Below are positions 60,701-64,000 of a stretch of 64,000 nucleotides of DNA, one piece after another. A model generated the notes under the pieces. The model was given only the letters and a program-made list of their open reading frames with translations. It was not told the origin of the DNA and made no database searches. Origin of the DNA: Hypoxylon rubiginosum (lineage: Eukaryota; Ascomycota; Sordariomycetes; Xylariales; Hypoxylaceae); the NCBI GenBank assembly GCA_902806565.1, contig CADCXA010000066.1, positions 1,364,001 to 1,428,000 of the forward strand, in the 5' to 3' direction. The position numbers and the translations under genes were made by a program. Positions within the stretch are counted from its first letter, which is position 1; the number at the start of each line of letters is the position of its first letter.

Positions 60701-61785
60701 CGATGGTTGGGGGCTTGAAAGGACAAGTAAACTGTGCTGCTTGACGGGTATATAGAAACCTGGTGGTAGCGATTAGTTGGGAGCATGGAACGGAGGGCGC
60801 GACGGGGGAGCCAAAAATTGGAGCATGGAGAAAGAGCCTCAAGTGCGCGACCCAGGCGAACCACAATCAAAAGAAAAAAAGGCAACTTGACCCACATAAC
60901 TGAATGTACCGTAATTTTGGGGCACTGTATGACCTGTAGCCGCGACCCAGCTCAAAGTCCACCGAACAAGAAGGGAACTAGCTAAAAGGGCCAGATACCC
61001 AAGATTAAATTTGAAGAGATTAAGAATCGATATCTTTCGTAAACGTTAGGGACCGTTCGTTCTTATACCAATCTGCGGAGACTTGCATTGTTCTCTCGTC
61101 GCGGAACCACCTGCGCACTATACACGGGCTCCCTAAGCTTCCCCTAATGGAGTGCTCCCAAAACCGCTAAATACCTACCTACCAAACTTTACCAATAGGG
61201 ATGGCCGGGGTACTTCATACCTACTAGCCTGGAAAATTAAATCCTCGTTCTCCGCACTCAGCCAATACCTCCCTAAATCTACTATCTACACCAGATATCT
61301 ACACGTATGTCGTACCTTTTGCTATTTCTTCTAATCCGGCCCTAGCTCGATTTCCATATTACTTGTTTCTGTCTATTTCATCTCAAGAGCTATATCGCCT
61401 CCACCCCATCTAACTGAAGCAAACGGGCGAACCTTCCAGCTCCATTTTGATAACTGGACAACTGATTTTCAATTTGTCATAGGCGATTGCGAAATTGGGT
61501 GTCATCTTCAGAGATTAACCGTGTCACCACTACCAAGTCCACTACCAGGTCACTTTTCTAGCAAAATCGCCTTGATATTACGCTACAGCGGCTAGCATTG
61601 GCACTTCGTCTCATTTTCTTCAATGCCAAAGACTCAGACTGTCGTTTGAACAACGCACTCCATGAGTCTAGCTTCCACAATCCTCCTAAGAGATAAAAGA
61701 CGAGTGATCAAACCAGTTTGACAGAAGCAGCTCTTCTTTTTTACTTTTACTTTTTTAGAAGGTTGAGCTCACCGTCTTGACCAAC
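51732..61785. other. 10-kb gene desert
   Basis: No gene, RNA or transposon could be recognised. Sequence is A/T-rich at 52140-52900 and near 55400-55950. Coding-like but broken stretches appear at 53997-54654 (plus) and 54890-55140, with several frames but no domain I know. Small tandem words occur near 59370-59400 (CTTCCAGTCG) and 60555-60590 (GTTGCAA). One exact TACCTAGGTA lies at 56869-56878, with near matches at 55438, 58486, 58617 and 60248. The last 250 bases should hold the promoter of the next gene. Confidence 0.55.
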
Positions 61786-64000
61786 ATGCCTCAAAATCAT
61801 AAAGACGTTGCCACTTCTTTCACCAATTATCTCCGAAGGGCCTCCAAAGTGCAGTGTCCTCTTGAGGGTTGTAATGAAGAGTTCCCTAGTATTGATGATC
61901 GGATAAGCGCGCATTTACGATCATGTCATAGGGATCTCTTAGAACACAAGAGTATTTCTACCCTTACTCAAGAAATAAAAAATGGGAATAACGATGCTGT
62001 TAGAAGGTAAGCTCTCTTCCATCGACCTGCTCGAGCTTGCTGACACTGCTGCTACTGGAGACCGGAACAACCAAGTCCATCCCAAGATCCAGGGGTTAGG
62101 CAGCCAGACACGCCAGAACCGCTGATTGAAGGAAATTCATCCATAAGGGGAAGGCCTAAATCTGTCAGCCCATTGAGGCGGTCACGTGCTCGCCCCGGAC
62201 AGGTTGTGAATAATGACCCTGATTTTATACGTTCCACCCAGGCCGGTAAGCTTTGGGACCCAGATAGTGGTGCTTCTGCTTCCTCGCCGCGGCCGCCAAA
62301 CCATCCGTCGTCTAGACCGTTAAGAAATCTACCCCCGGCTAGGAGAACAGATCCTGTCGATGATGATGCTGAGTCCACGAAACTTATCAAGCAACCCGAG
62401 ACACGACCTATCAGTCAGGAGCAGCTGATTGCCGAGGTCAAGGGCATCTATGCAGGGCTCGTCATGGTCGAATCAAAGTGTATCGAAGTCGACAATGCTC
62501 AGTCTTCTCAAAACGAGACACAGCTAAATAATGAGCAGTGGCAAGCCCTAATAGCATTACATAGGACGCTTCTGCATGAACACCATGATTTCTTTTTAGC
62601 CTCGCAGCATCCTTCAGCAAGCCAAGCACTGCGGCGACTTGCATCGAAATATGCTATGCCAGCTCGCATGTGGAGACATGGCATCCATTCTTTTCTCGAA
62701 TTATTACGCCATCGGCTACCGCACTCCTTAGAACATATGCTCACTTTCATTTATCTCGCATATTCGATGATGGCTTTGTTATATGAAACTGTGCCGGCTT
62801 TCGAGGATACATGGATAGAGTGCCTCGGAGACTTGGGAAGATATAGGTTAGTAAGGCAGGCCGTGTGGTTTGTCGCAACTAACGATTTGTGCTACAGAAT
62901 GGCTATTGAAGACGATGATATTCGAGATAGAGAAGTCTGGACCTCCGTGTCCCGGCATTGGTATTCCAAAGCCTCTGACAAGGCTCCCACCACGGGGCGG
63001 CTATATCACCATCTTGCGATTTTGGCACGGCCTAATCCCCTTCAACAATTATACTACTACACAAAGTCCCTCTGTGTTCCCATCCCTTTTAGCTCCGCCC
63101 GAGAGTCCATAATGACTCTATTTGACCCGATCCTTGATCCCAACGGCACTCTCAATTCCCGGTTGATCCCAATCGACGTGTTTTTCGTGAAAGCACACGG
63201 CATTCTATTTAGTAACAAATTCTCCGAAGAGTTCGGTTCAACCGTCGAGAGCTTCCGCAGCATGCTGGGAAATCACATTGGCCGGACTACTAGAAAGTGG
63301 ATGGAATCTGGGTACGCTATTCTCTTGATCGCATCTGAGCTTGCTCTTTTCATATTAATATTGATATAGGTATCATATCGGCATTTCGAACTGTTGTGCA
63401 CTCTTGTGTTATGGTCAGGACGATAGCGCCATCCTGAAGGCAATCCGCCCCCAACATGGGGATGATACAGCTGAACCAAGTATGGACATTGGAAAAGCTT
63501 CACCTGAGTACAAGCCCAATAGGACAGAGGAGGGTGCACTCAAACTCTTCGAGGGTACATGCGATGTCGTCTTGCGTAGACTCGGTGATCCTAATGTAAG
63601 TTACACCCTCAACCCCTCAGGAGCGAATTCTACCTTTGGATCCTTCTCAATGTTCAATTTACCACGCTAACCCGACTCTGTCTCAAAGACTCTCCCATAT
63701 CTACACGTAGTCATGGTCTTCATTTATCACCTCTCGCACTACTCTGGGGCGATGCTGCTCATCGAAAGGACGTTCCCTTGGAAGCTAGTTTCTCTGCAGC
63801 TAAACGCGCTTCTCCTTTCTTATCGGGAGCATCATCGAATAGAAGATGAACAGTTTCCTAGACAGGAGAAGGAACCAGCTCCTCGTCCGCTACCAGAGGA
63901 CTTTGCGATGAAGGGCCTCGTATGGGTGGACAAGTACTTTCCGCTCGATTGGTTCTCAAATGATAAGATTGACGATGATGAGAAATACTTTGAAGTGGCT
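61786..64000 (+). CDS. Est1-type DNA/RNA-binding domain protein with N-terminal C2H2-like finger, 3' end missing
   Basis: Five visible exons, 61786-62006, 62061-62846, 62898-63311, 63370-63595 and 63689-64000, give 653 codons, still open at the window edge. Introns of 54, 51, 58 and 93 bp have GT..AG ends and all restore conserved text (for example G-R-Y/R-M-A-I-E and S-G/Y-H-I-G-I-S-N-C-C-A-L-L). Residues about 20-50 form a finger-like C-x4-C-x13-H-x4-H. A disordered Pro/Arg/Ser segment follows, then the Est1-like region: P-E-T-R-P-I-S-Q-E-Q-L, L-H-E-H-H-D-F-F-L-A-S-Q-H-P-S-A-S, K-Y-A-M-P-A-R-M-W-R-H-G-I-H, H-L-A-I-L-A-R-P-N, and R-P-L-P-E-D-F-A-M-K-G. The family includes telomerase-associated Est1 and nonsense-mediated decay SMG5-7 proteins, but filamentous fungi have many unassigned members. 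The telomere role is therefore not claimed. Confidence 0.9.

Noticed and set aside
1..64000. tRNA genes, rRNA and CRISPR arrays
   Set aside because: A visual search for B-box-like GGTTCGANNCC words gave only matches inside genes or without a cloverleaf; no regular spaced repeats were seen. A tRNA-finding program could overturn this.
61786..64000. Idea that the Est1-like gene marks a telomere-proximal region
   Set aside because: No telomeric repeats are present, and most fungal Est1-domain proteins are not telomerase factors.

Overview
The window looks like nuclear DNA of a filamentous ascomycete (Pezizomycotina, most likely a Sordariomycete; the order cannot be fixed from this sequence). Reasons: introns mostly of 51-154 bp with GTAAGT-like donors and YAG acceptors, a HET-domain allorecognition gene, an AreA-type GATA-like (DUF1752/DUF3295) regulator, a leucine-catabolism gene pair, and long gene-poor spacers with relic genes and simple repeats. 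I recognise eleven protein genes plus two decayed gene copies. Two genes run off the ends: EFR3 at the left and an Est1-family gene at the right.

Layout. 1-3063: 3' part of EFR3 (plasma-membrane PI4-kinase scaffold). 3893-5083: ATP12 (F1-ATPase assembly chaperone). 5084-12777: a repeat-rich gap with minisatellites, stem-loops, a frameshifted GFA/CENP-V-type relic (about 9494-10080) and a 134-bp fold-back. 12778-14544: an RGG-repeat protein of unknown role. 14992-16243 (minus): dienelactone hydrolase family protein. 17541-18752 (minus): Nudix hydrolase. 22246-24233: HET-domain protein. 24511-25920 (minus) and 26282-28284 (plus): isovaleryl-CoA dehydrogenase and methylcrotonyl-CoA carboxylase beta subunit, head to head. 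32655-34270 (minus): GATA-like/DUF3295 regulator. 42855-46182 (minus): secreted GH35 beta-galactosidase. 47603-48930 (minus): RNA 3'-phosphate cyclase. 50753-51731 (minus): a short-chain dehydrogenase pseudogene. 61786-64000+: an Est1-type protein with an N-terminal C2H2-like finger.

The one clear functional unit is the divergent IVD/MCCB pair, which encodes an acyl-CoA dehydrogenase step and half of the next carboxylase of leucine breakdown. They share a 361-bp promoter region. The remaining genes look like ordinary, independently regulated housekeeping or accessory genes.

The strongest unexplained signal is a 10-bp palindrome, TACCTAGGTA. It occurs exactly at least eight times and nearly exactly several more times, always between genes. 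The decayed genes carry stops and frameshifts, and several duplicated repeats differ mostly by transitions. That fits repeat-induced point mutation or general decay, but it is not proof. I found no convincing new defence or biosynthetic system. No tRNA, rRNA or CRISPR array was recognised by eye.
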